Origin: an uncultured Bacteroides sp.
GTDB taxonomy: Bacteria; Bacteroidota; Bacteroidia; Bacteroidales; Bacteroidaceae
NCBI GenBank assembly: GCA_900556845.1
Contig: USQO01000029.1
Span: 1-21,177, forward strand
Length of the DNA stretch: 21,177 nt
Reading direction: 5' to 3'
Both the position numbers and the translations under genes were made by a program. The notes below the pieces were generated by a model that searched no databases, was not told the origin of the DNA, and saw only the letters and a list, made by a program, of their open reading frames with translations. Shown here piece by piece: positions 8,601 to 14,909 of this stretch (within the stretch, counting starts at the first letter, position 1; every line of letters starts with the position of its first letter).

Positions 8601-8999
8601 AGCAGCAGTGAGCGTATGCTTTTGTATCGGGAACTGGACGGACTGGAATTGGATAAGGATGTGGAGGCTTTCAGGGCCCGTTTGCTGGACCGCTTTGGCA
8701 AGTTGCCGCCTGAAACGGAGGAGTTGCTTTATATTGTACCGTTGCGCCGTATGGCGAAGAGGTTGGGCATAGAAAAGGCGGTGCTGAAGCAGGGACGGAT
8801 GGTGCTGTTCTTTGTGAGCAACCTGGAGAGCCCGTACTATCAGAGTGAGGCTTTCGGAAAGGTTATTGACTATATGGCAAGGTATCCGCGCAACTGCAAT
8901 TTGCGTGAGCAGAACGGGCGGCGCAGCATGGTGGTGAAGGATGTGGCATGTGTGGAAACGTCGGTGAAGATTTTGCAGGAAATCGTGGGCATGCAGTGA
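5631..8999 (+). CDS. mfd: Transcription-repair coupling factor Mfd
   Basis: ATP-dependent DNA translocase that removes RNA polymerase stalled at lesions and recruits UvrA for strand-specific excision repair. The protein is 1122 residues from ATG 5631 (MDIKELQRVYAAHPNV); an earlier in-frame ATG at 5568 lies in the promoter region and was rejected. Visible parts are a UvrB-like N-terminal module (EPGQFALRGSILDIFSF and YRVDFFGEEIDSI, about 168-210), a CarD-like RNA-polymerase-interacting domain from residue 435 (MFEPGDYVVHIDHGIGRF), the Walker A motif GDVGFGKT (K593), the Walker B motif DEEQ (688-691), TATPIPRTL, and the TRG-region motif QMRGRVGRG (857-865). The remaining C-terminal part corresponds to the regulatory D7 region. 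Length and domain order are those of a complete enzyme. It has its own promoter and is followed by folD, which also has one. Confidence 0.97.
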   Translation: MDIKELQRVYAAHPNVRGWAELMKKKEVKTVFWSGLHASAASLFASVLVAQENGSFVFILDDMEAAGYFYHDLMQVGSGKVLFFPSSYRRAVKYGQKDAANEVLRTEVLSCLQKGERVTVVTYPEALAEQVVSLQEMDRKTLMLEVGQQIETDLVLRTLTEFGFERVDYVYEPGQFALRGSILDIFSFASEFPYRVDFFGEEIDSIRTFEVESQLSKERLERIAVVPELHATDADAVDFLHFLPEDTILAFHDLLWVKDRIQAVHDEAMAPQAVAVRAEELREEMENVQQEIRLTDGADFMREVLDFRRVEMGVKPSVTPDASLMFGTVAQPVFHKNFDLVAGALTDYLEKGYTLYICSDSVKQTDRLKDIFEERGDKVVFTPVDRTLHEGFTDNALRCCVFTDHQIFDRFHKYSLRSDKARSGKVALSLKELNMFEPGDYVVHIDHGIGRFAGLVRIPNGDTTQEVIKLVYQNEDVVFVSIHSLHKISKYKGKDGEPPRISKLGTGAWEKMKERTKSKLKDIARDLIKLYSKRKQEKGFSYSPDSFLQHELEASFLYEDTPDQLKATQDVKRDMESDRPMDRLVCGDVGFGKTEVAIRAAFKAVADNKQVAVLVPTTVLAYQHYQTFKKRLQGLPCKVDYLSRARTARDTSRILRELAEGEVNILIGTHKIIGKTVKFKDLGLLIIDEEQKFGVGVKEKLRQLKVNVDTLTMTATPIPRTLQFSLIGARDLSVIQTPPPNRYPIQTEVHTFNEEVIAEAVNFEMSRNGQVYFVNNRIQNLVELKAMIQRNIPDCRVCIGHGQMQPEELEKVIFDFMNYDYDVLLATTIIESGIDIPNANTIIINQAQNFGLSDLHQMRGRVGRGNRKAFCYLLAPPLASLTPEAKRRLQAIENFSDLGSGIHIAMQDLDIRGAGNMLGAEQSGFIADLGYETYQKILNEAVSELKNEEFADLYAEEVKADGSKISGEEFVDECTVESDLELLFPNEYIPSSSERMLLYRELDGLELDKDVEAFRARLLDRFGKLPPETEELLYIVPLRRMAKRLGIEKAVLKQGRMVLFFVSNLESPYYQSEAFGKVIDYMARYPRNCNLREQNGRRSMVVKDVACVETSVKILQEIVGMQ

Positions 9000-9007
9000 T
9001 TCGCTTA

Positions 9008-9037
9008 TTGATTTTTTGAAAGAAAAGCTTATATTTG
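9008..9037 (+). promoter_or_regulatory. Promoter of folD
   Basis: TATATTTG at 9030-9037 matches the Bacteroides TAnnTTTG box. A TTG at 9008-9010 sits 19 bases upstream, where the -33 element is expected. Transcription should start near 9044, about 33 bases before the folD ATG. It lies right after the mfd stop codon, so folD can be expressed independently. Confidence 0.55.
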
Positions 9038-9063
9038 CGTATACGTGAAAAGATTTTTAATAC

Positions 9064-9070
9064 AAGGAGG
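9064..9070 (+). promoter_or_regulatory. Strong Shine-Dalgarno of folD
   Basis: AAGGAGG lies six bases before ATG 9077. This is a near-perfect anti-16S complement, unusual because most genes in this window have no recognisable Shine-Dalgarno. It decides the folD start in favour of 9077 over the upstream in-frame ATG at 9035, which overlaps the promoter. Confidence 0.75.
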
Positions 9071-9076
9071 TTTAAT

Positions 9077-9955
9077 ATGACATTGATAGATGGAAAGGCT
9101 GTTGCCGAGCAGATTAAACAGGAAATAGCTGCGGAAGTACAGCAGATTGTGGCAAGTGGCGGCAAACGTCCGCATCTGGCTGCCATACTGGTGGGGCATG
9201 ACGGAGGTAGTGAAACCTATGTGGCTGCTAAAGTGAAGGCTTGTGAGGTTTGTGGCTTTACCTCTACTTTGATTCGCTATGAAGCGGATGTGACGGAGGA
9301 AGAACTGCTGGCCAAGGTGCACGAATTGAATGAAGATCCGGATGTGGACGGGTTTATCGTACAGTTACCGCTGCCGAAGCATATTTCGGAGCAGAAGGTG
9401 ACGGAGGCTATCGACTACAGAAAGGATGTGGATGGTTTTCATCCTATCAATGTGGGACGTCTGTCTATCGGCTTGCCATGTTATATTTCGGCAACGCCAA
9501 ATGGTATCCTGGAGTTGCTGAAGCGTTATAATATCGAGACGAGCGGCAAGAAGTGCGTGGTATTGGGCCGTAGTAACATTGTGGGTAAGCCGATGGCAAT
9601 GCTGATGATGCAGAAGGCGTATCCGGGGGATGCTACGGTGACGGTGTGCCACAGCCGGAGCAAGAATCTGGTGGAAGAGTGCCGTGAGGCGGATATTATT
9701 ATTGCGGCGCTGGGACAGCCTAATTTCGTGAAAGCGGATATGGTGAAGGAAGGAGCCGTAGTAATTGATGTGGGTACCACCCGTGTGCCGGATGCTTCGA
9801 AAAAATCGGGATTCAAACTGACGGGTGACGTGAAGTTTGATGAGGTGGCTCCGAAGTGTTCGTATATTACACCTGTGCCGGGCGGTGTGGGACCAATGAC
9901 AATCGTATCGTTGATGCGGAATACGCTGTTGGCTGGTAAAAAGGCTGTGTATTAG
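9077..9955 (+). CDS. folD: FolD, methylenetetrahydrofolate dehydrogenase/cyclohydrolase
   Basis: Bifunctional cytoplasmic enzyme interconverting 5,10-methylene-THF, 5,10-methenyl-THF and 10-formyl-THF, supplying one-carbon units for purines and formyl-Met-tRNA. The 292 residues match the usual family length. Visible are the catalytic Tyr-x3-Lys (SETYVAAKVKA: Y48, K52), VDGFIVQLPLP (90-100), RKDVDGFHPINVGRL (115-129), the NAD(P)-binding loop VVLGRSNIVGKPMA (161-174) and the C-terminal PVPGGVGPMTI (266-276). The start at 9077 is set by the Shine-Dalgarno AAGGAGG. It is followed by an 11-base-pair stem-loop and then by tRNA genes, so it is probably transcribed alone. Nothing is odd in the protein. 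Confidence 0.97.
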   Translation: MTLIDGKAVAEQIKQEIAAEVQQIVASGGKRPHLAAILVGHDGGSETYVAAKVKACEVCGFTSTLIRYEADVTEEELLAKVHELNEDPDVDGFIVQLPLPKHISEQKVTEAIDYRKDVDGFHPINVGRLSIGLPCYISATPNGILELLKRYNIETSGKKCVVLGRSNIVGKPMAMLMMQKAYPGDATVTVCHSRSKNLVEECREADIIIAALGQPNFVKADMVKEGAVVIDVGTTRVPDASKKSGFKLTGDVKFDEVAPKCSYITPVPGGVGPMTIVSLMRNTLLAGKKAVY

Positions 9956-9964
9956 GATTTTAAT

Positions 9965-10006
9965 ACTCCGGATAGACTGACTTTTGTAGAGGGGACTATC
10001 CGGAGT
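9965..10006 (+). terminator. Stem-loop after folD (possible terminator without U-tract)
   Basis: ACTCCGGATAG (9965-9975) pairs perfectly with CTATCCGGAGT (9996-10006), an 11-base stem with a 20-base loop, ten bases after the folD stop. It is followed by GAAATAAAAAATG rather than a U-run, and there is no U-run on the other strand either. It may be a transcript-end or stabilising hairpin, or it may need a termination factor. Confidence 0.5.
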
Positions 10007-10049
10007 GAAATAAAAAATGACAATATTTTTGCAAAAAGTTGCTCGGATA

Positions 10050-10081
10050 TTTGGATAATTCAAAAAAAAACTGCAACTTTG
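10050..10081 (+). promoter_or_regulatory. Promoter of the tRNA-His pair
   Basis: TTTG at 10050-10053 and CAACTTTG at 10074-10081 (one mismatch to TAnnTTTG) are separated by 20 bases, the normal Bacteroides spacing. Transcription would start near 10088, about 30 bases before the first tRNA. A second perfect box, TATTTTTG at 10024-10031, has no matching -33 element. Confidence 0.5.
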
Positions 10082-10118
10082 CACTCGCTTTCGGAAAGGA
10101 AGTGAAAACAAATAAAAT

Positions 10119-10196
10119 GGTGGCTGTAGTTCAGTTGGTTAGAGCGTCAGATTGTGGTTCTGAATGTCGTGGGTTCGAGTCCCATCTGCCACCCCA
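10119..10196 (+). tRNA. tRNA-His (GTG), copy 1
   Basis: Decodes CAU and CAC. The anticodon GTG is at 10154-10156, in the loop TTGTGGT closed by the perfect stem TCAGA/TCTGA. The extra G-1 (10119) opposite C73 (10193) is the histidine identity element. D arm, T arm (TTCGAGT loop) and acceptor stem are all present. CCA is encoded (10194-10196). The acceptor stem GTGGCTG/CTGCCAC has one U6-U67 mismatch, which copy 2 lacks. Confidence 0.95.
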
Positions 10197-10201
10197 AATA
10201 T

Positions 10202-10276
10202 GGTGACTATAGTTCAGTCGGTTAGAGCGTCAGATTGTGGTTCTGAATGTCGTGGGTTCGAGTCCCACTAGTCACC
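10202..10276 (+). tRNA. tRNA-His (GTG), copy 2
   Basis: Second histidine tRNA, starting five bases after copy 1. The anticodon GTG is at 10237-10239. G-1 (10202) faces C73 (10276). The acceptor stem GTGACTA/TAGTCAC is fully paired. CCA is not encoded (the sequence after C73 is CTC), so it must be added by CCA-transferase. A 48-base block (10220-10267) is identical to 10137-10184 of copy 1. Differences are concentrated in the acceptor stem and are mostly compensated. Confidence 0.96.
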
Positions 10277-10294
10277 CTCTTTAGTTGAGGTATG

Positions 10295-10330
10295 AAATCC
10301 TGCAAGGCTTTGCTTTGCAGGATTTTTTTT
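10295..10330 (+). terminator. Intrinsic terminator after the tRNA-His pair
   Basis: AATCCTGCAA (10296-10305) pairs perfectly with TTGCAGGATT (10315-10324) across a nine-base loop and runs into a T tract ending at 10330. It is a strong rho-independent terminator in the plus direction, ending the tRNA transcript before the next gene's promoter. Confidence 0.9.
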
Positions 10331-10351
10331 GTGAACTACTTTGAATATTGA

Positions 10352-10382
10352 TTGTTTTTTTATAATATAATCCATATATTTG
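10352..10382 (+). promoter_or_regulatory. Promoter of the membrane-anchored unknown gene
   Basis: TTG at 10352-10354 and TATATTTG at 10375-10382 are 20 bases apart, a close match to the Bacteroides consensus. Transcription would begin near 10389, about 15 bases before ATG 10404. Confidence 0.6.
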
Positions 10383-10403
10383 CAAAAATAGTATAATTTA
10401 GAA

Positions 10404-11552
10404 ATGAAATTGCGAACGATAACTAAAATAGGAGCTTTGGTCTCTGTTGTTCTTTTTTGCATAGGCGTAGCTTACTATAGTTTTATGCGCTTGTCGGAGG
10501 TGGAAAAAGGAGAACATGTAAATTTGTATGCAATGGTTCCGGATGACTGTACTGCTGTACTGGAATCCAGCAATATAAATTATTTTTTTAATGAAATAAG
10601 TCAGGTGGCATATGCAGACCGTTTTGATTCGTTAAAGGTACCGGGGCTGGTGAATACGGTCTTGAAGGAGATGGTTGCTTATGCTGAGGATAATGAGCAT
10701 GGATTGAGTCGTGGATTGAGTTATATGCTGGTGAGTTTTCATGAACCTGTTTCGGAAATGAATCAGGTGGTTTATTTTAAAGTGAACCGTGAAGACAGGC
10801 TGTTGATGCGGAAGTTGCTTTATGCAAAGACCGGAGTGGCGTTTGATCCTAAGGTTGAAATGTATCGTGGCAAAGAAATATTTATTTACCCGGTTGGAGG
10901 AAATCAGTTTGTGGCATCGTTTGCCGGTCCGGGCTTTTTTGCGGTAAGCGTACATAAGCGCTTGATTGAAAAAGTAATTGATGCCATGAAGGATGGGCAT
11001 TCGCTGCTGGACAGTCCTTCGTTTGACTATAAGATTGTGGAGAAAAAGAAAACTGCAAATTTCTTTATGGGGCTTACGGCACATACGGCTTCTATGCCTT
11101 TTTTGGAGAAGGAAAAACATGAACATTGCTGGAGTGAATTCGATTTTTATATGAATTCGGAGGTGTTTTACTTGAGTGGTGCCATGCATGCGCCCGACTC
11201 GTGCAAGAGTGAGGTTCTGGAGCGTCTTTATGCAATGCCTGTGTGTTATGAAAAGGATAGTCTGCTGATGGTTTCGGGAGAACAGAAGGTGGATTCTTGT
11301 ATCACGGATTTTACGCTGGGTACAGATTCTTCTTTGTTTGCTGAGTGTGTAAAAGGAATGTCCAGGGATGCGGCATTTATGATAGTGGCAGATATGGATA
11401 AGGTGGCACGTGAGCCACAGCGTTATGCTGCTTATTTACCACGATTTATTCGTGAAAATATGCGTCTGTTCCGTTCGTTTATCATGTCTGTCCAGTTGAA
11501 GCCTGTAGACGGGAAAATATCACATATCTTTATTTTTACCTATAAGAAATAA
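10404..11552 (+). CDS. Membrane-anchored periplasmic protein of unknown function, DUF3352-like
   Basis: The 382 residues begin with a short basic stretch and one hydrophobic segment (about 9-28, ending in GVAYYSFM) without a lipobox or clear cleavage site. This suggests an inner-membrane anchor with the rest in the periplasm. The mature part opens with YAMVPDDCTAVLESSN and later has FFAVSVHKRLIEKVIDAM followed by SLLDSPSF. That layout recalls DUF3352 proteins, in which a 'VP.d....le' opening is followed by a 'vS.s..lie.a' and 'sLld...f' block; this is a recollection of the family pattern and the match is tentative. It is flanked by a strong terminator upstream and a convergent MFS gene 4 bases downstream, so it is probably monocistronic. 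Function unknown. Confidence 0.85.
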   Translation: MKLRTITKIGALVSVVLFCIGVAYYSFMRLSEVEKGEHVNLYAMVPDDCTAVLESSNINYFFNEISQVAYADRFDSLKVPGLVNTVLKEMVAYAEDNEHGLSRGLSYMLVSFHEPVSEMNQVVYFKVNREDRLLMRKLLYAKTGVAFDPKVEMYRGKEIFIYPVGGNQFVASFAGPGFFAVSVHKRLIEKVIDAMKDGHSLLDSPSFDYKIVEKKKTANFFMGLTAHTASMPFLEKEKHEHCWSEFDFYMNSEVFYLSGAMHAPDSCKSEVLERLYAMPVCYEKDSLLMVSGEQKVDSCITDFTLGTDSSLFAECVKGMSRDAAFMIVADMDKVAREPQRYAAYLPRFIRENMRLFRSFIMSVQLKPVDGKISHIFIFTYKK

Positions 11553-11556
11553 GAAT

Positions 11557-12756
11557 TTATCTGAGGCGGTTGGCCTGAAAGTGTGGGCTTGCCTTAAAGC
11601 GGAAGTAGAATAGAGATACTACCGTGAGCAGGGCACCAAAAAGATAGGCGGTACGGAAAGTGGAGATTTCGGATATGTATCCGCCGGTAAGCATGCCTAT
11701 CCCGATACCTATGTCCCAGGAGGTAAGGTAGGTGCTGGTGGCCGTGCCTCGCTGATTGTTGGGGGCAAGATTGACAAAGAGGGTGTTGTAGGCGGGAAAC
11801 ATGGTTCCGAAACCGATGCCCAGCAATAACGCTATCAGGAAAAACAGATATGTAGTTATGGTAAGGCTCCAGGAGGTGAGCCATCCGCATGCGCTAAGGC
11901 AGAAGTAGCAGATGCACACCAGATAAAGGCCGTAGCGGATGGTTTCTGTAATGTGGCCTTTGTCTACCATACGTCCGCTGAAAAGCCGGCTTACTGCCAT
12001 CCCGATGGCCATGAGGGTGAAAAAGAATCCGGTTTCTGCTGTAATTCCTATCTGACGGGCGTACATGGCTACGTAGTTGGTGGTCATGCCGTAGGGAATG
12101 GAGAGAAGCAGCAGGCTGAAGCCGGCTGGCAGTCCTTTGAGAAGAATGAAGCGGTCCAGCGAGATGGGTTCACGGCGCACTGGGGCTTTGTAGGGTGTCT
12201 TGACGAGCAGGGCTGCGATGAGGCCTAGTATGCCTGCTCCCAGCGCATACGCAAAGATGACGGTGTAGGATACGCCGCCATTATGCAGAAATAATCCGAA
12301 CATGGGGCCTACAGACATAGCGGTGTTGTTGGTCAGGCCATAATATCCCAAGCCTTCTCCACGTCGGGAAGAAGGCATAATATCAATTACAATTGTATTT
12401 CCACCGACTGTTACCATGCCGAATGCGAGGCCATGGACGATGCGTAGCAGGATGAAGAAACTTAATAATCCGGCTACCATGTATCCGGCAAAAATGGCGG
12501 TAAACACGGTGTAGGCTACAAGGTATAGCGGTTTCCGGGCAAAAGTGTCGAGCAGGTAGCCTGAGAACGGGCGTACGCATAAGGCGGCTATGGTATAACA
12601 GGATAGAACAATGCCGATAGTGGTGTGGCCGACCTGAAACTCTTCGGACAAGTAGAAGGGCAGTACGGGGATGAGCAGCCAGAATCCGAAGTACAGTAGA
12701 AAGTTGGCTGCCAGGATGCAGCAGTAGCTGGGGGTGATAAGACGGTCTTTTGCCAT
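11557..12756 (-). CDS. MFS transporter, 12-helix efflux-type
   Basis: Major facilitator superfamily permease of the inner membrane, 399 residues. Motif A is visible as GYLLDTFARKPLYLV (66-80; D70, R74, K75) between helices 2 and 3. The second-half counterpart is FSGRMVDKGH. RRGEGLGYYGL (131-141) followed by GPMFGLFL recalls the YfcJ/YhhS/AraJ group of small-molecule exporters. Substrate unknown. It is convergent with the preceding gene (4 bases between stop codons). Upstream lies pheS on the same strand, separated by a strong terminator hairpin whose T-run ends only about 18 bases before this ATG. I see no TAnnTTTG box for a separate promoter, so expression may depend on read-through. Confidence 0.92.
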   Translation of the reverse strand: MAKDRLITPSYCCILAANFLLYFGFWLLIPVLPFYLSEEFQVGHTTIGIVLSCYTIAALCVRPFSGYLLDTFARKPLYLVAYTVFTAIFAGYMVAGLLSFFILLRIVHGLAFGMVTVGGNTIVIDIMPSSRRGEGLGYYGLTNNTAMSVGPMFGLFLHNGGVSYTVIFAYALGAGILGLIAALLVKTPYKAPVRREPISLDRFILLKGLPAGFSLLLLSIPYGMTTNYVAMYARQIGITAETGFFFTLMAIGMAVSRLFSGRMVDKGHITETIRYGLYLVCICYFCLSACGWLTSWSLTITTYLFFLIALLLGIGFGTMFPAYNTLFVNLAPNNQRGTATSTYLTSWDIGIGIGMLTGGYISEISTFRTAYLFGALLTVVSLFYFRFKASPHFQANRLR

Positions 12757-12774
12757 GTTGGAACACTTGAATGG

Positions 12775-12823
12775 TAAAAAAGCTGTCTTAACGCGAGCCG
12801 GGCAGGCTTCGATAAGACAGCTT
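12775..12823 (-). terminator. Intrinsic terminator after pheS
   Basis: On the minus strand AAGCTGTCTTA (12823-12813) pairs perfectly over 11 bases with TAAGACAGCTT (12790-12780), with a small inner AGCC/GGCT stem, followed directly by a T run ending near 12775. It lies between pheS and the MFS gene, where it should end the pheS transcript or limit read-through. Confidence 0.85.
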
Positions 12824-12865
12824 GTTGAATTAATTATGTTATAAAAGGGGATTTCCTTTGTGGAC

Positions 12866-13885
12866 TTAGTTGGCCGATTCGAATTCTTTCAGGAAGCGGG
12901 TGTCGTTTTCTGAGAAGAGGCGAAGGTCTTTAACCTGGTATTTGAGGTTGGTGATTCGTTCAACTCCCATCCCCAAAGCGTAACCGCTGTAGACTTTGCT
13001 GTCGATGCCGTTTGCTTCGAGTACGTTCGGGTCTACCATACCGCATCCCAAAATTTCTACCCAGCCAGTGTGCTTGCAGAACGGACAGCCTTTACCACCG
13101 CAGATGTTACAGCTGATGTCCATCTCGGCACTGGGTTCTGTGAATGGGAAGTATGACGGGCGCAGACGGATTTTGGTTTCAGGACCAAACATTTCCTTGG
13201 CGAAAAGCAACAGGACTTGTTTCAGGTCGGTAAATGATACATTCTTGTCTATGTAAAGTGCTTCTACCTGATGGAAGAAACAGTGTGCACGGTAGCTGAT
13301 GGCTTCGTTACGGTATACACGTCCCGGACAGATGACGCGGATAGGGGGCTGTGCAACTTCCATGACACGGCTCTGTACGGATGATGTGTGGGTACGGAGA
13401 ATAATATCAGGGTGTGCTTCGATGAAGAAGGTATCCTGCATGTCGCGTGCCGGATGGTCTTCGGCAAAGTTCATAGAAGAAAATACGTGCCAGTCGTCTT
13501 CAACTTCCGGTCCGTCGGCGATGCTGAAGCCCAGACGGCTGAATATATCGATGATTTCACTCTTTACAATACTTAATGGATGACGGGTACCCAGCTTGAT
13601 GGGATAAGCGGTACGGGTAAGGTCCATTTCGGCTGCACCGTTATCCTGGTTTTCGAAGGCTTCTTTTAAAGAGGCGATACGTTCCTGGGCAAGGTTTTTC
13701 AGCTCGTTGAGTTTCATACCGACTTCTTTCTTCTGTTCAGCCGGTACATTACGGAAATCGGCCATCAGGGCATTGACGGCACCTTTTTTACTCAGGTATT
13801 TGATGCGGAGAGCTTCCAGCTCTTCTGCGCTGGCTGCCTGTAATCCGTTTATTTCCTGCAGCAATGCTTCTATTTTTGCTAACAT
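12866..13885 (-). CDS. pheS: Phenylalanyl-tRNA synthetase alpha subunit PheS
   Basis: Catalytic alpha subunit of the (alpha-beta)2 enzyme charging tRNA-Phe. The 339 residues show an N-terminal coiled-coil region (1-85), then class II motifs: HPLSIVKSEIIDIFSRLGF (102-120), GRVYRNEAISYRAHCFFHQVE (188-208), the PSYFPFTEPSAEMD segment (243-256) and motif 3 GYALGMGVERI (301-311). Between motifs 2 and 3 is a CNIC-x4-CPFC knuckle (C259, C262, C267, C270) that could bind a metal; this insertion is known in some bacterial PheS proteins. pheT is not adjacent. Start ATG 13885 gives the expected N-terminus (MLAKIEALLQEI). A promoter box lies about 30 bases upstream and a strong terminator follows. Confidence 0.97.
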   Translation of the reverse strand: MLAKIEALLQEINGLQAASAEELEALRIKYLSKKGAVNALMADFRNVPAEQKKEVGMKLNELKNLAQERIASLKEAFENQDNGAAEMDLTRTAYPIKLGTRHPLSIVKSEIIDIFSRLGFSIADGPEVEDDWHVFSSMNFAEDHPARDMQDTFFIEAHPDIILRTHTSSVQSRVMEVAQPPIRVICPGRVYRNEAISYRAHCFFHQVEALYIDKNVSFTDLKQVLLLFAKEMFGPETKIRLRPSYFPFTEPSAEMDISCNICGGKGCPFCKHTGWVEILGCGMVDPNVLEANGIDSKVYSGYALGMGVERITNLKYQVKDLRLFSENDTRFLKEFESAN

Positions 13886-13914
13886 ATAATGTACGTTTTG
13901 TTTTTAATTGTCTG

Positions 13915-13922
13915 CAAAGTTA
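13915..13922 (-). promoter_or_regulatory. Candidate promoter of pheS
   Basis: The minus strand reads TAACTTTG, matching TAnnTTTG, predicting a leader of about 23 bases. A second match, TATCTTTG, lies further upstream at 13958-13951. Neither has a clear -33 element at normal spacing. I see no leader-peptide attenuator. Confidence 0.45.
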
Positions 13923-14018
13923 AGAATTAAAAATAAAAATCTTTTATTTTCAAAGATATTTTAGAGATTTGGGGTGTTAATTCTGTATTCCGGATGTAGG
14001 GAGTACGGAAAAAATCCC

Positions 14019-14026
14019 TACTTTTG
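14019..14026 (+). promoter_or_regulatory. Candidate promoter of the lipoprotein-murB operon
   Basis: TACTTTTG fits the TAnnTTTG box and predicts a start near 14033, 16 bases before ATG 14049. The -33 element is weak. Confidence 0.45.
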
Positions 14027-14048
14027 TACACGTTTTTTGTGAAATGAA

Positions 14049-14906
14049 ATGAAAAAGTTTGTTGTTGCGTGTGTGATGCTCCTTTTGATGGTAGCATGTA
14101 ACAGTGGAGCCGGACAAAAGGGTGAAGCGACAGTGGGTGTAGAGGTGATGGATTCGGCGGCATTGGAGGTAGATTCTATTTGCGAGGCTCCGGATGCAGA
14201 GGAAATAATTCCTGCTACTGCAGATGAAAGCTTTGCTGATTTTTTCTATAATTTTGCTTCGGATGCTGATTTTCAGCAGAAGCGTATTCTTTTTCCATTG
14301 TCTTATTATAAGGAAACGAAAGTATTCCGTATTCAGAAAGACGGGTGGAAGTACGATCCGCTGTTCAGTAAAGAGGGAATTTATACGCTTCTTTTTGACA
14401 AGGAGGAAGATATGGAGCTGGAAAAAGATACCAGCCTGCATAGTGTACGGGTGGAGTGGCTTTATCTGAAAGAGAAGAAAATGAAGCGTTATTATTTTGA
14501 GCGGAAGCGGGATGCATGGTTTCTGGAAGCTATGAATTTGTCTGATTTACCTTCGTCTAAAGAGAAGGATAAAGAAGATTTTTTTGATTTCTTTTATCGT
14601 TTTGCCAATGATTCGACCTTTCAAAAAGAAAGGCTGGCGCGTCCGCTGTATTTTGTGACGGCTGACCCTGAAGATGAATTTCAAATATTGGAAACGGTGC
14701 TGGAGGAGGGGCAGTGGTTTGCTTTTCAGCCTCCGATGCCGAAAATTCGCATTGCCAATATAAATTATGGACAGAATGAAAACTTGGATTCGTCTACCAA
14801 AGTGATGGAATTCAAGGGATTTGGGAATGGATTTAGCAATACTTTGTATTTTGAACGTCGGAGGGGAATCTGGAAACTGGTGCGTTTTGAAGATTTAAGT
14901 GACTGA
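14049..14906 (+). CDS. Lipoprotein with two repeated domains, DUF4348-like
   Basis: Predicted lipoprotein of 285 residues: signal peptide MKKFVVACVMLLLMVAC with the lipidated cysteine at position 17. No acidic Bacteroides surface-export signal directly follows Cys17, so a periplasm-facing location is more likely. The mature part holds two similar domains. SFADFFYNFASDADFQ (61-76) corresponds to DFFDFFYRFANDSTFQ (177-192), and YYFERKRDAWFLEAMNLSDL (148-167) corresponds to LYFERRRGIWKLVRFEDLSD (266-285). I recall a Bacteroidales family of this kind (DUF4348) but cannot confirm the assignment; the function is unknown. The stop codon is 3 bases before the murB ATG, so translation of the two genes is probably coupled, hinting at an envelope role. 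Confidence 0.9.
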   Translation: MKKFVVACVMLLLMVACNSGAGQKGEATVGVEVMDSAALEVDSICEAPDAEEIIPATADESFADFFYNFASDADFQQKRILFPLSYYKETKVFRIQKDGWKYDPLFSKEGIYTLLFDKEEDMELEKDTSLHSVRVEWLYLKEKKMKRYYFERKRDAWFLEAMNLSDLPSSKEKDKEDFFDFFYRFANDSTFQKERLARPLYFVTADPEDEFQILETVLEEGQWFAFQPPMPKIRIANINYGQNENLDSSTKVMEFKGFGNGFSNTLYFERRRGIWKLVRFEDLSD

Positions 14907-14909
14907 TTT

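Noticed and set aside
9365..10111. 248-codon minus-strand frame across folD and the downstream gap
   Set aside because: It is antisense to folD, has low-complexity basic content and shows no start signals.
10137..10267. The 48-base direct repeats in the tRNA-His genes as an integration-site duplication (att scar)
   Set aside because: Each copy is a complete tRNA gene with its own compensated acceptor stem, and no integrase or mobile genes lie between or beside them.
12780..12823. Hairpin upstream of the MFS gene as a riboswitch
   Set aside because: It is a simple 11-pair stem followed by a T run at the end of pheS, best explained as a terminator; no conserved aptamer-like structure is visible.
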